A stretch of 64,000 bases of DNA from Anderseniella sp963787895 (lineage in GTDB: Bacteria > Pseudomonadota > Alphaproteobacteria > Rhizobiales > Aestuariivirgaceae), in NCBI GenBank assembly GCA_963787895.1, contig CAWBEX010000007.1, forward strand, positions 434,001-498,000, read 5' to 3'. Position 1 is the stretch's first letter; every line of letters starts with the position of its first letter. The notes beneath the pieces were generated by a model. That model was not told the DNA's origin. It ran no database searches and saw nothing but the letters and a program-made list of their open reading frames with translations. This document shows positions 34,319 to 43,480 of the stretch, piece after piece. The position numbers and the translations under genes are program-made.

Positions 34319-35656
34319 TCAGGTGCGAGCTAGCCTTGCCGCAACCCGCTTCCTGCCCATAAGCGGTAGAATGGCTGCAAATTCAGGTCCGTGGTCCAAA
34401 CCGGTGAGCGCCAGGCGAAGCGGCATGAACAACTGCTTGCCCTTGCGCTCCGTCGCGTTCTTTACATTGTTGGTCCATGTCTTCCAGGTTGTTTCGTCCC
34501 ACGGCTCTTCAGGCAGCGCCAATGCGGCCTGCGAAATGAACTCGTTGTCTTCATCGCACACCGTACCTGTCACATTGCCAAACAGGATGGAGTGCCAGAT
34601 AGCTGCGTCGGCCACCCTCGACAGGTTGCCGTGAACTGCCACCCAGAATGCCTCCCCCCCATCTGCGTTCATGCCAGCCAACCGGTCCTTCACCTCCCCA
34701 TAGGACAGTTGATGAACGATGCGTGCATTGAGGTTCTCCAGCTCAGTCATGTCGAACCGGCCTGGTGCGCGCGACAGTTTCGACAGGTCAAACACCTCAA
34801 GCAGCGTGTCCATGCCTGTATGTGGTTCAATCGCCTCGGACGTGCCGATCAACGCGCCGTGGCTGACAACCGCCATGGGTTCAAGCCCGGTCTCGCGCAT
34901 TTCGGCGATGGCAAGCGAGCCGAGCCGCTTCGACAACCCTTTGCCATCGGCACCTACAAGCAGCGAATGATGGGCAAAGCCCGGTGCCCTGGCGCCAAGC
35001 GCTTCAAAGATTTCGATCTGTACGGCAGCGTTGGTTACGTGGTCTTCGCCACGAATGACGTGGGTGATCCCCATTTCAATGTCATCCACCACTGAAGGCA
35101 GGGTGTAGAGGTAGCTGCCGTCTTCGCGGATCAGCACCGGGTCCGACAACGAAGTGGTGTCGATATGGGTTTCGCCGCGAACCAGATCGGTCCAGACCAC
35201 CTCGCGCTGGTCCAGTTTGAAGCGCCAGTGGGCCTTGCGCCCCTCGGCCTCAAGTGCATTGCGCTCTTTGTCCGTCAGGTTCAGTCCGGCGCGGTCATAG
35301 ACAGGCGGCAAACGGCGTGCCAGCTGGCGCTTGCGCTTGTAATCTAGCTCTTCGGCCGTCTCGTAGCAGGCATAGAGCCTGCCGTCCTTCTTGAGCTGGA
35401 CTGTTGCTGCATCATATAGCGCAAACCGATCGGATTGCCGGTAGACGGCATCTGGCGACAGACCCAGCCACGCGAGGTCCGTCGCGATACCTTCCGCGAA
35501 TGCCTTGGTCGAGCGATCAAGATCAGTGTCATCATAGCGCAGGATGAATTGACCACCTGCCTTGCGGGCAAACAGCCAGTTGAGAATGGCTGTCCGTGCA
35601 TTGCCGATGTGAATGCGCCCGGTAGGCGAGGGGGCGAAGCGTACGGTGGGGGTCAT
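34319..35656 (-). CDS. gltX: Glutamate--tRNA ligase
   Basis: 445 residues. Class I synthetase that charges tRNA-Glu. The HIGH-type signature is PSPTGRIHIGNA near residue 8 and the KMSKS-type loop is GKGLSKRLGS near residue 240. The length and the reduced C-terminal anticodon-binding part fit the shorter alphaproteobacterial form; many species have a second gltX elsewhere, and one of the two may be specialised. It is too long and complete for a GluQRS paralogue. It follows nadE by 3 bases, so the two are probably co-transcribed. Confidence 0.93.
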   Translation of the reverse strand: MTPTVRFAPSPTGRIHIGNARTAILNWLFARKAGGQFILRYDDTDLDRSTKAFAEGIATDLAWLGLSPDAVYRQSDRFALYDAATVQLKKDGRLYACYETAEELDYKRKRQLARRLPPVYDRAGLNLTDKERNALEAEGRKAHWRFKLDQREVVWTDLVRGETHIDTTSLSDPVLIREDGSYLYTLPSVVDDIEMGITHVIRGEDHVTNAAVQIEIFEALGARAPGFAHHSLLVGADGKGLSKRLGSLAIAEMRETGLEPMAVVSHGALIGTSEAIEPHTGMDTLLEVFDLSKLSRAPGRFDMTELENLNARIVHQLSYGEVKDRLAGMNADGGEAFWVAVHGNLSRVADAAIWHSILFGNVTGTVCDEDNEFISQAALALPEEPWDETTWKTWTNNVKNATERKGKQLFMPLRLALTGLDHGPEFAAILPLMGRKRVAARLART

Positions 35657-35659
35657 GTT

Positions 35660-37321
35660 TTATGCCTTGTCCCGGAATCCGTTGGTTATCGGATAGCGGC
35701 GTTCCTTTCCGAAGGCACGCCGGGTAATCTTGACGCCCGGTGCAGCCTGACGGCGCTTGTATTCAGCAATGTAGAGTAAGTGCTGGATCCGCTCCACGGT
35801 CGCCTTGTCATAGCCATTGGCTACCAATTGGCTGAGCGATGTTTCCCCTTCCACCAGCCCGTCAAGAATGCCGTCAAGTATATCGTATGGCGGCAGTGAG
35901 TCCTGGTCGGTCTGGTCAGGCCGCAATTCTGCTGAAGGTGCCTTGGTGATGATGCGTTCAGGGATTACCCGTCCAGCAGGCCCGCGCAGACCCGTTGCGT
36001 CGGACTGGTTGCGCCACGAAGCCAGTGCATAGACGTCGGTCTTGTAGATGTCCTTGATCGGGTTGAAGCCACCGTTCATGTCGCCATAGAGCGTAGCGTA
36101 GCCGACTGACATTTCCGACTTGTTGCCGGTGGTCAGCACCATCGAGCCGAACTTGTTGGATATCGCCATCAGGATGGCACCTCGGGTGCGCGACTGGATG
36201 TTTTCTTCAGTGACGCCTTCGGTTGTGCCTTCGAACATTGGCCCCAGTGAGTCCAGGAAGCCTGTTACCGGCGCCTGGATCGGCACGCTGTCGTAACGAA
36301 CACCCAGCGCCTTTGCGCAGGCTTCGGCATCTTCGATGCTGTCTGATGAGGTGTAGTCATAGGGCAGCATCACACAGTGCACCTTGTCCGGCCCCAGTGC
36401 ATCAACTGCCATGGCTGCCACCACGGCGGAATCAATACCGCCGGAAAGCCCGAGCACCACACCGTCAAAGCGGTTCTTCTTTACGTAGTCACGCGTACCC
36501 AGAACGCAGGCATGCCAGATCTCCTCGTATCCCAGCAATTGCCTCGCCGTCTTCCCCTGCCTGCAAACCCAGGTCTCTCCTTCGCGATGCCATTCAGTCA
36601 TCACAAGGGCTTCTTCAAACTCCGGCAACTGCGCGGCAAGCGAACGGTCGGCGTTCAAGACGAAGGAAGCACCGTCGAACACCAGTTCATCCTGGCCACC
36701 AACCTGGTTGAGATAGATCATTGGCAGGCCGGTTTCGGTGACGCGCGATACCACAAGATTGAGCCGTACGTCCTGCTTGTCGCGCTCGAACGGTGAGCCG
36801 TTTGGCACGATAAGTATCTCCGCACCGGTTTCCTGAAGCGTTTCGCAGGTTTCTTCGGTCCAGATGTCTTCGCAGATTGGTACGCCAATCCGAACACCGC
36901 GGAAGTTGACCGGGCCAGGTGCCGGACCTGCCTCAAACACGCGCTTTTCATCAAACACGCCATAGTTGGGCAGATCATGCTTGTACCGGACTGCATCGAT
37001 CCTGCCGTCTTCAAGCAGGATGGTTGCATTGTAAACCTTCCCGTCTTCGCTCCAGGGTGAGGTGACCAACATGGCGGCATTGCCGTCTGACGTAAGCTCG
37101 CCCAGAGCCCTCACCTCAGCCATGCAGGCCTTCACGAATGCAGGCTTGAGGATCAGGTCCTCAGGCGGGTAGCCGGAAATAAAAAGCTCACTGAACACCA
37201 GAAGATCTGCGCCTGCCTCCATGGCAGCCGCATGGGCCTTGCGCGCCATTGTGGCATTGCCCGCGACTGCACCAACCGTGGGGTTCAATTGTGCCAGCAT
37301 AATTTTGAGTTTATCAATCAT
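35660..37321 (-). CDS. nadE: Glutamine-dependent NAD+ synthase
   Basis: 553 residues. An N-terminal nitrilase/glutaminase domain (1-260) contains the Glu-Lys-Cys triad context (SELFISGYPPED, a Lys in KHDLPNYGVFDEKR, and Cys in GVPICEDIWTE). A C-terminal synthetase domain has the ATP-pyrophosphatase loop LGLSGGIDSAVVAA near residue 295 and GNKSEMSVGYATLYGD. It amidates deamido-NAD+ using ammonia tunnelled from glutamine. The open frame extends to 37357, but ATG 37321 gives the usual N-terminus MIDKLKIMLAQLNP. Neither start has a strong ribosome-binding site. Confidence 0.93.
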   Translation of the reverse strand: MIDKLKIMLAQLNPTVGAVAGNATMARKAHAAAMEAGADLLVFSELFISGYPPEDLILKPAFVKACMAEVRALGELTSDGNAAMLVTSPWSEDGKVYNATILLEDGRIDAVRYKHDLPNYGVFDEKRVFEAGPAPGPVNFRGVRIGVPICEDIWTEETCETLQETGAEILIVPNGSPFERDKQDVRLNLVVSRVTETGLPMIYLNQVGGQDELVFDGASFVLNADRSLAAQLPEFEEALVMTEWHREGETWVCRQGKTARQLLGYEEIWHACVLGTRDYVKKNRFDGVVLGLSGGIDSAVVAAMAVDALGPDKVHCVMLPYDYTSSDSIEDAEACAKALGVRYDSVPIQAPVTGFLDSLGPMFEGTTEGVTEENIQSRTRGAILMAISNKFGSMVLTTGNKSEMSVGYATLYGDMNGGFNPIKDIYKTDVYALASWRNQSDATGLRGPAGRVIPERIITKAPSAELRPDQTDQDSLPPYDILDGILDGLVEGETSLSQLVANGYDKATVERIQHLLYIAEYKRRQAAPGVKITRRAFGKERRYPITNGFRDKA

Positions 37322-37488
37322 GATGGGTCTATTAGCTGTATCGGGCGCGGCCATCAATCATTGCTTTAAGATTCGGCTGCTATATTCAGTATCAAGATAA
37401 GTGGATGACCAGTCTGGCGCGTTTTGGAGAGAGCAGCGCACGACTTTGTCAGCTGCATGATTAACCAGAAAGTGGAGCTCTCTCTCAT

Positions 37489-38604
37489 ATGGAAACAGCT
37501 GTTTGCAAGACAAACACCCAGCCCGAATGGTCAAGGGCCGAAGTGCTTCAGTATATGATGGAAAACATCTCTGCTGGTGTCGCTGCGTTTGACGACCGTG
37601 ACTGCCTTCTGGCCTGCAACGAGCGATTTGTGAAGATGCTGGCCAGGGCAGGCTTGCTGTCGCAGGCGCTGTCTGAAATGGACACTTCGCGTTTCGTCGG
37701 TCAGCGGCTTACGGATTTTGCTCCAGGGCTCAAGGGCAGGCCGGGCAAGCTGTCAGTTGCTTCCGGCAGGCAATATGCACTCACCTATTCCGGTGATGCA
37801 GGTCAAGACTCCCCCACTATTGTCACCATGGAAGATGTGACAAGCGGGCAAATACATGCAGAGGCCGTTCAAAACGCCCTGGTAGAGCAGGAGCGGATCC
37901 AGAATGCCCGCAACACATTCGTGTCTCAGGTTGCACACCATTTCAGAACACCTTTGAACGTTATTCTTGGTTACGTGGACATACTTATGAGTGGTTCGGC
38001 GTCCGGGGTAGACCAGACCACGCGCAGTTCGTATCTGGAATTCATCAGGGAATCTGCGGCCGCGTTGCTGCTCAACATGAACGAGATGATGGATATCATC
38101 CGTTTGCAGCGTGGCGAACAGGATGTGGAAATTGAGCAGCGTGATATTTCCACACTGTTCAAGGGTGTTATTTCCGAGTTGGAGCAGGTCTTCGAGGCGG
38201 AAGCCGCAACACTGAATTGTACTGGTTTGCTGGCCAGCATGGAAGGTGTGGTTGTCTACATGGATGCAAGGCTGGCCCGGCGCGGTATTGCAAGCATCCT
38301 GCGCACTTGTGCGGTTCTGGGTGGCGAGAGCAGTATCCTGACATTGCAACCGGCTTCCCAATCTGCCCAGGGACGCTACGATGTCATGCTCGAATTCAAG
38401 CCTGGTCGCAGTCACGCCCCAGAAATCATGGCCAGTATTCGCGAAGGCGAGCCGGTAAAGGAGATCAGTCTTACCGGTAATGCCTCCGGTTATGGCTTGG
38501 TTCTGGCAACACATTTGCTGCGTCTCAGCCAGGCTGAGTTACGGGTCAGCGCTGCCAACAACGGTGCAGTTTCAATTGTCATGAGTTTTAATACATTTAA
38601 GTAG
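37489..38604 (+). CDS. Orphan PAS/histidine-kinase-like protein with degenerate ATPase region
   Basis: 371 residues. A PAS-like sensor segment (about 20-120) leads to a dimerisation/phosphoacceptor helix with H150 in QVAHHFRTPLNVILGY, the usual position of the phosphorylated His. The C-terminal part should be the HATPase domain, but the N box is not recognisable (RLARRGIASILRTCAVLG in place of the Asn-containing helix). Only a G2-like turn (GNASGYGLVLATHLLRLS) is visible. No membrane spans, so it is cytoplasmic. No response-regulator gene is adjacent. It could be a phosphatase or scaffold relative of histidine kinases, or a kinase with a divergent ATP lid. Confidence 0.75.
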   Translation: METAVCKTNTQPEWSRAEVLQYMMENISAGVAAFDDRDCLLACNERFVKMLARAGLLSQALSEMDTSRFVGQRLTDFAPGLKGRPGKLSVASGRQYALTYSGDAGQDSPTIVTMEDVTSGQIHAEAVQNALVEQERIQNARNTFVSQVAHHFRTPLNVILGYVDILMSGSASGVDQTTRSSYLEFIRESAAALLLNMNEMMDIIRLQRGEQDVEIEQRDISTLFKGVISELEQVFEAEAATLNCTGLLASMEGVVVYMDARLARRGIASILRTCAVLGGESSILTLQPASQSAQGRYDVMLEFKPGRSHAPEIMASIREGEPVKEISLTGNASGYGLVLATHLLRLSQAELRVSAANNGAVSIVMSFNTFK

Positions 38605-38607
38605 CTG

Positions 38608-38629
38608 AAATTACTGACTTAATTTTTTT
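38608..38629 (+). terminator. AT-rich hairpin with T run
   Basis: AAATTA (38608-38613) pairs with TAATTT (38620-38625), followed by a run of seven T including the stem end. The stem is short and weak but the T tract and position just after the kinase-like gene fit an intrinsic terminator. Confidence 0.4.
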
Positions 38630-38700
38630 CTGACGAATTACTGTCCACGATGTGGAAAATGGACTCAGAAAAATCCCGGCGGCATGCGACGAATCTGGTG

Positions 38701-38712
38701 TCTGGTATACCA
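38701..38712. promoter_or_regulatory. Candidate GntR operator, copy 1
   Basis: TCTGGTATACCA, whose core TGGTATACCA (38703-38712) is a perfect 10-base palindrome of the type bound by GntR/FCD regulators. It lies 16 bases before the GntR start. The same 12 bases recur at 44454-44465 before the tctCBA genes, indicating a shared regulator and autoregulation. Confidence 0.65.
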
Positions 38713-38728
38713 GGAACCAAAGAACGAC

Positions 38729-39433
38729 ATGTCGCTCAAGCTCAAACCGGTTGGCAGCAATTTCAGTCTCAAGGAGCACATCTATGATGTGCTCAAGAGC
38801 GCGATCAGCTCGTTCAATATCTATGACACCGATGCTGACCTAAGGCTGGACGAGCGCGCCCTGGCAGAGCAGCTTGGAATATCGCGCACCCCGGTCCGCG
38901 AAGCGCTGACCCGGCTTGAACAGGAAGGCTTTGTTGAGGTGGTGGCGCGCCGCGGGGTGTTTGTGCGCCGCAAAAGCCTTGAGCAAATACTGGACATGAT
39001 CACGGTGTGGGCATCTCTGGAATCAATGGCAGCACGCCTTGCGGTGGAGCGCGCCAGCGACAAAGACATCGCCACATTGAGGAAAGCGCTGCCCAAGGAC
39101 AAGGGCGAACAGGAGTTGCGCTCGCACCTGCACGAGTACTCCGAAGCCAACATTGCCTTTCACCTTCGCATTCTCGAGCTCTCGGGAAGCGCGTTGATGC
39201 AGGAAATTGCAAAGGGCTTGTTCCTCCACATGCGGTCCATTCGCGAACGGGCAATGGCAGAAGGCGATCGCATAACACGGTCCGTCGTGGACCACATGAA
39301 CATCATCGAGGCGATTGAAAACCGCAACGCAGAACTTGCCTCAATGCTGGTGCGTGAACACACCATGCGCCTGCACGATCATGTCCGCAAACACTGGAAT
39401 ACGTTTTCAAGCAGTAACCAAGAAGCCGGATAA
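38729..39433 (+). CDS. GntR-family (FCD/FadR-type) transcriptional regulator
   Basis: 234 residues. The N-terminal winged helix contains LDERALAEQLGISRTPVREA, diagnostic for GntR. The all-helical FCD effector domain follows (residues 95-220) and has the Asn/His metal-binding pattern of that group. ATG 38729 places the palindrome 16 bases upstream; a longer frame back to 38684 would include the operator in the coding region. It is followed after 27 bases by oxalyl-CoA decarboxylase. The likely role is a repressor of the oxalate genes and their transporter, relieved by oxalate, formate or a CoA derivative; the ligand is an inference. Confidence 0.88.
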   Translation: MSLKLKPVGSNFSLKEHIYDVLKSAISSFNIYDTDADLRLDERALAEQLGISRTPVREALTRLEQEGFVEVVARRGVFVRRKSLEQILDMITVWASLESMAARLAVERASDKDIATLRKALPKDKGEQELRSHLHEYSEANIAFHLRILELSGSALMQEIAKGLFLHMRSIRERAMAEGDRITRSVVDHMNIIEAIENRNAELASMLVREHTMRLHDHVRKHWNTFSSSNQEAG

Positions 39434-39460
39434 ACGGTCTCGACTCTGGAGGAGTGGAAA

Positions 39461-41194
39461 ATGGCAGAAGCCGCGATCAAGATTGAAGCAGAATTGACGG
39501 ACGGATTTCATCTGATCATTGATGCCCTGAAGCTTAACGGCATCGAGAATATCTACCACGTCCCCGGTATTCCGGTGACTGATCTTGGCCGCATGATGCA
39601 GGCGGAGGGGTTGCGGGTCATTTCGTTCCGGCATGAGTCAAACGCCGGCAACGCCGCTGCAATTGCCGGCTACCTCAAGAAAAAACCGGGTGTATGTCTG
39701 ACCGTGTCGGCACCGGGCTTCCTGAATGGCCTGGTGGCTCTTTCGCATGCAACGACAAACTGCTGGCCCATGATACTGATTTCCGGCTCCTCTGAACGCG
39801 AAATTGTCGATCTGCAGAAGGGCGACTATGAGGAGATGGACCAGCTTGCCATCGCCAAACCGCTTTGCAAGGCGGCCTATCGCGTGCTGCATGCCGAAGA
39901 TATCGGTATTGGTGTTGCACGCGCAATCCGTGCCGCCATGTCTGGCCGTCCCGGTGGTGTGTATCTGGACGTACCTGCAAGTTTGATGGGTCAGACCATG
40001 GAAGCGCTTGAGGGCGAAAGGTCGCTTATAAAGGTGGTCGATCCGGCCCCTGCGCAGTTCCCATCACAGACAGCCGTCAGCCGCGCGCTGGATGTGCTGA
40101 AGAATTCCAGGAAACCATTGATTATTCTCGGCAAGGGCGCGTCCTATGCACAGTGCGACCACTTGGTGAAGGAATTCGTTGAAAAATCCGGCATCCCCTA
40201 CATTGCCATGTCCATGGCCAAGGGCCTTCTGCCGGACGATCACCCTCAGTATGCAGGGGCAGCCCGTTCCATGGTGTTGAAAGACGCAGATTGCGTCATG
40301 CTGGTCGGCGCCCGCCTCAACTGGTTGCTTGGCCACGGCAAGGGCAAACAATGGGGTGAACCCCACTCGAAAAAGTTTGTCCAGATCGACATCGACCCGA
40401 AGGAAATGGATTCGAACCAGCCAATCGATGCGCCGCTGGTTGGTGATATTGAAAGCTGCCTGACCATGCTGGTGAACGGCATGAAGGACTGGAAAAAACC
40501 GTCTGAAGACTGGACAGGAGCCATCCGATCGAAGGCACAAGCCAACGTCGAGAAGATGTCAGGCAAGTTGATGTCCAATGCCGTGCCGATGGACTTCCAC
40601 GGGGCACTTGGGCGGCTGAAGCGGATTTTTGCCGATCATCCGGATGCAATCCTGGTGAATGAAGGCGCGAACACGCTCGATTTCGCCCGCTCTGTCATCG
40701 ATATGTACAAGCCGCGCAAGCGCCTTGATGTAGGTACGTGGGGGGTGATGGGTATCGGCATGGGCACCGCCGTGGCTGCCGCAGTTGAAACCGGTCAGCC
40801 GGTAGTGTGCGTGGAAGGTGACAGCGCGTTCGGTTTCTCTGGTATGGAGATCGAAACCATCTGCCGTTACAACCTGCCGATCTGCATTGTCATCTTCAAT
40901 AATTCTGGCATCTACCGGGGCACGGATGCCGACCCGACTGGGCGAGATCCTGGCACCACCGTGTTTGTGCCAGAGGCCAAATACGACATGATGATGCAGG
41001 CCTTTGGCGGTGCAGGTGTTACCGCGCGCAGCCCCGATGATCTTGAACGTGCAGTGCGCGAAGCTATTGCCAGCGGCAAGCCAACCCTGGTTAATGCCAT
41101 CATTGACCCGGAGGCGGGGACCGAGTCAGGTCGTATCGGCAACCTCAATCCGCAAAGCGTTGTAAAGAAGAAACAACAAACCACGTCTGGTTGA
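39461..41194 (+). CDS. oxc: Oxalyl-CoA decarboxylase
   Basis: 577 residues. Thiamine diphosphate-dependent enzyme that converts oxalyl-CoA to formyl-CoA and CO2. The N-terminal pyrimidine-binding domain contains GIPVTDLGRMMQ and RHESNAGNAA with the catalytic Glu context nearby. The C-terminal cofactor domain has the GDS motif (EGDSAFGFSGMEIE) ending in IFNNSGIYRG. Compared with generic acetolactate synthase relatives, the block GTDADPTGRDPGTT fits Oxc. Strong ribosome-binding site GGAGG upstream. A formyl-CoA transferase gene follows immediately, which confirms the assignment by context. Confidence 0.93.
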   Translation: MAEAAIKIEAELTDGFHLIIDALKLNGIENIYHVPGIPVTDLGRMMQAEGLRVISFRHESNAGNAAAIAGYLKKKPGVCLTVSAPGFLNGLVALSHATTNCWPMILISGSSEREIVDLQKGDYEEMDQLAIAKPLCKAAYRVLHAEDIGIGVARAIRAAMSGRPGGVYLDVPASLMGQTMEALEGERSLIKVVDPAPAQFPSQTAVSRALDVLKNSRKPLIILGKGASYAQCDHLVKEFVEKSGIPYIAMSMAKGLLPDDHPQYAGAARSMVLKDADCVMLVGARLNWLLGHGKGKQWGEPHSKKFVQIDIDPKEMDSNQPIDAPLVGDIESCLTMLVNGMKDWKKPSEDWTGAIRSKAQANVEKMSGKLMSNAVPMDFHGALGRLKRIFADHPDAILVNEGANTLDFARSVIDMYKPRKRLDVGTWGVMGIGMGTAVAAAVETGQPVVCVEGDSAFGFSGMEIETICRYNLPICIVIFNNSGIYRGTDADPTGRDPGTTVFVPEAKYDMMMQAFGGAGVTARSPDDLERAVREAIASGKPTLVNAIIDPEAGTESGRIGNLNPQSVVKKKQQTTSG

Positions 41195-41255
41195 ATTTAC
41201 CCGCGTGAAGTTTGATTTTACCGGCCCGGCTGGCCGGAACTGCAGGGAGATGAAT

Positions 41256-42527
41256 ATGCAAGCTCTAAAGGGCGTCAAGGTTCTAGACTTCACACACGTT
41301 CAATCTGGCCCGACATGCACGCAGCTGCTGGCCTGGCTTGGCGCAGACGTGATCAAGGTGGAGCGTCCTGGCGTGGGCGATGCTACGCGCGGACAGTTGC
41401 GCGATGTGCCAAATGTTGACTCGCTCTACTTCACAATGCTCAACCACAACAAGCGGTCTATCGCGCTCAACTCAAAGAATGAGCAGGGCAAGGACGTGCT
41501 TGAACGCCTTGTGAAGACTTGTGACGTGCTGGTGGAAAACTTTGCGCCCGGTGCGCTCGACCGCATGGGTTTGACCTGGGAGCGAATTCAGGAACTGAAC
41601 CCGCGCATGATCTATGCATCGGTAAAGGGCTTTGGGCCAGGCCCATATGAAGACTGCAAGGTTTATGAGAACGTCGCCCAGTGCGCAGGCGGGTCAGCTT
41701 CGACTACGGGCTTTCTCGATGGCCCGCCACTGGTGACTGGAGCGCAGATTGGTGACTTAGGCACCGGCCTGCATCTGGCCTTCGGTATCGTTTCAGCGCT
41801 GTACCAGCGCACCCATTCGGGCAAGGGGCAGCGCGTTCTGGCTGCCATGCAGGACAGCGTTTTGAACCTGTGCCGCGTGAAGCTGCGCGACCAGCAGCGG
41901 CTCGCTCACGGGCCGATGAAGGAATATACCCAGTTCGGCAAGGGTATCGAGTTTGGCGAAGCAACGCCGCGTGCCGGCAACGATTCCGGCGGCGGTCAGC
42001 CCGGCGCCATCTTGAAGTGCAAAGGGTGGGAAACCGACCCCAACGCCTACACCTACTTTATCACTCAGGCTGCTGTCTGGGAAAAGGTGTGCGATGTTAT
42101 CGGCGAACCGGACTGGAAGACAGACCCGGCATATGCAACCCCGCCAGCTCGGCTGGACAAGCTGGAAGCCATCTTCGAGCGAATTGAAAAGTGGACCAAG
42201 ACCAAGACCAAGTTCGAAGTCATGGAGATCTGCAATCCGCTCGACATTCCGGTGGGCCCGATTTTGTCGATGAAGGAAATCGCCGAAGAGCCGAGCCTGC
42301 GTGACACCGGCACGGTTGTTGAAGTTGATCACCCTGAACGTGGCCCATACCTGACGGTTGGAATGCCGGTGAAGTTGTCGGACTCTGTGGCAGATGTGAA
42401 GCGCTCTCCGCTTCTGGGCGAACACACCGACGAGATTCTTTCCTCTGTGCTTGGCTACTCGGACAACGAGATTGAACAGATACGCGCATCAGGTGCCATA
42501 GGCGACATCAAGCAGGCGGCAGAATAA
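41256..42527 (+). CDS. frc: Formyl-CoA:oxalate CoA-transferase
   Basis: 423 residues, class III (CaiB/BaiF) CoA-transferase. It moves CoA from formyl-CoA to oxalate, regenerating oxalyl-CoA and releasing formate. The catalytic Asp is D167 in QIGDLGTG. The N-terminus (KVLDFTHVQSGPTCTQLL) and the interior block GWETDPNAY match the Frc subgroup rather than carnitine or mesaconate transferases. ATG 41256 is preferred: GGGAG lies 6 bases upstream, while the open frame back to 41205 has no site. The stop overlaps the next start as TAATG. Confidence 0.92.
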   Translation: MQALKGVKVLDFTHVQSGPTCTQLLAWLGADVIKVERPGVGDATRGQLRDVPNVDSLYFTMLNHNKRSIALNSKNEQGKDVLERLVKTCDVLVENFAPGALDRMGLTWERIQELNPRMIYASVKGFGPGPYEDCKVYENVAQCAGGSASTTGFLDGPPLVTGAQIGDLGTGLHLAFGIVSALYQRTHSGKGQRVLAAMQDSVLNLCRVKLRDQQRLAHGPMKEYTQFGKGIEFGEATPRAGNDSGGGQPGAILKCKGWETDPNAYTYFITQAAVWEKVCDVIGEPDWKTDPAYATPPARLDKLEAIFERIEKWTKTKTKFEVMEICNPLDIPVGPILSMKEIAEEPSLRDTGTVVEVDHPERGPYLTVGMPVKLSDSVADVKRSPLLGEHTDEILSSVLGYSDNEIEQIRASGAIGDIKQAAE

Positions 42528-43444
42528 TGCGTGTTGTAGTTATGGGCCAGCAGGCCTTCGGCAAGGATGTGTTGGCCAAACTGCTGGAAGCAGCAAAGGA
42601 CGAGGTCGTCGCGGTCTACTGTGAACCGGACCGCGAAGGTAAGCCTGCAGATCCGATCAAGGAATTTGCACTGGAAAAGGGGTTGCCGGTTCACCAGCCC
42701 GCAAACTTCGACGATCAGGCCACGCTGCACACTCTGGCGTCTTTGGATGCTGACCTGATGGTCATGGCATTCGTCAACGTGTTTGTGCCCGAAGCGGCCC
42801 GCGACACACCCAAAATGGGTTCGATCTGTTTTCACCCGTCACTACTGCCGCTGCATCGCGGCCCCAGTGCTGTCAACTGGCCAATTATCATGGGCGCAAG
42901 CAAGTCCGGCTATAGTTGGTTTTACCCGTCTGATGGGTTGGACGAGGGTGACAGCTTGCTGCAATGGGAATGCGAGATTGGCCCCGATGACACAGTCATA
43001 GATCTCTACTTCAAGAAGATCTATCCTTCTGCTGTCGACAGTGTCATTCAAGTTTGCGACCTGTTTCGCACCGGTAAGCCGCCGCGTATCGTACCAGACG
43101 AAGTCCGCGCGACCTATGAACGCCGCTGCACCAAGAAGCACGCACGCATAGACTGGAACAAGCCGGTTGGACAGGTCTATGACCTGATCCGGGGCACCAA
43201 CCCCAGCCCCGGTGCATGGACGACTTTCAATGGGGATGAAGTGCAGGTTTATGATTGTCGGCGCGAACCAGGCGACGGCATTTCTTCTCGCATCATGGAT
43301 GTGTCGGACAAGGGCGTCGCCATCCAGTGTATTGGCGGCCGCATTCGGGTGAGCCGGGTCCGTCCGGTAGGGTGCGACAAGATTCCCGCCGACAAGTGGG
43401 CAGTCGAAGCTAAGTTGGAAAAGGGTACGGAACTGGGTACGTGA
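42527..43444 (+). CDS. Formyltransferase-fold protein related to the hydrolase domain of 10-formyl-THF dehydrogenase
   Basis: 305 residues. An N-terminal formyl-transferase domain has H103 in FHPSLLPLHRGPSAVNWPI and D139 in DGLDEGD. This is the pair that is catalytic in the hydrolase domain of 10-formyltetrahydrofolate dehydrogenase (ALDH1L1-type). At the position where Fmt has Asn before the His there is Cys (C101), as in the non-Fmt branch. The C-terminal barrel (residues 205-305) resembles Fmt_C, including PGAWT. It starts inside the frc stop codon, so it is translationally coupled to oxalate breakdown. Likely roles: transfer of the formyl group from formyl-CoA to THF, or hydrolysis of a formyl carrier. 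It is not an ordinary methionyl-tRNA formyltransferase. Confidence 0.75.
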   Translation: MRVVVMGQQAFGKDVLAKLLEAAKDEVVAVYCEPDREGKPADPIKEFALEKGLPVHQPANFDDQATLHTLASLDADLMVMAFVNVFVPEAARDTPKMGSICFHPSLLPLHRGPSAVNWPIIMGASKSGYSWFYPSDGLDEGDSLLQWECEIGPDDTVIDLYFKKIYPSAVDSVIQVCDLFRTGKPPRIVPDEVRATYERRCTKKHARIDWNKPVGQVYDLIRGTNPSPGAWTTFNGDEVQVYDCRREPGDGISSRIMDVSDKGVAIQCIGGRIRVSRVRPVGCDKIPADKWAVEAKLEKGTELGT

Positions 43445-43480
43445 TCGATGCTCAACACGGCTAACACAGGAAGTCACTAG

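Noticed and set aside
42527..43444. Methionyl-tRNA formyltransferase
   Set aside because: Cys replaces the conserved Asn before the catalytic His, the sequence tracks the formyl-THF dehydrogenase hydrolase branch, and the genomic context is oxalate catabolism, not def-fmt.
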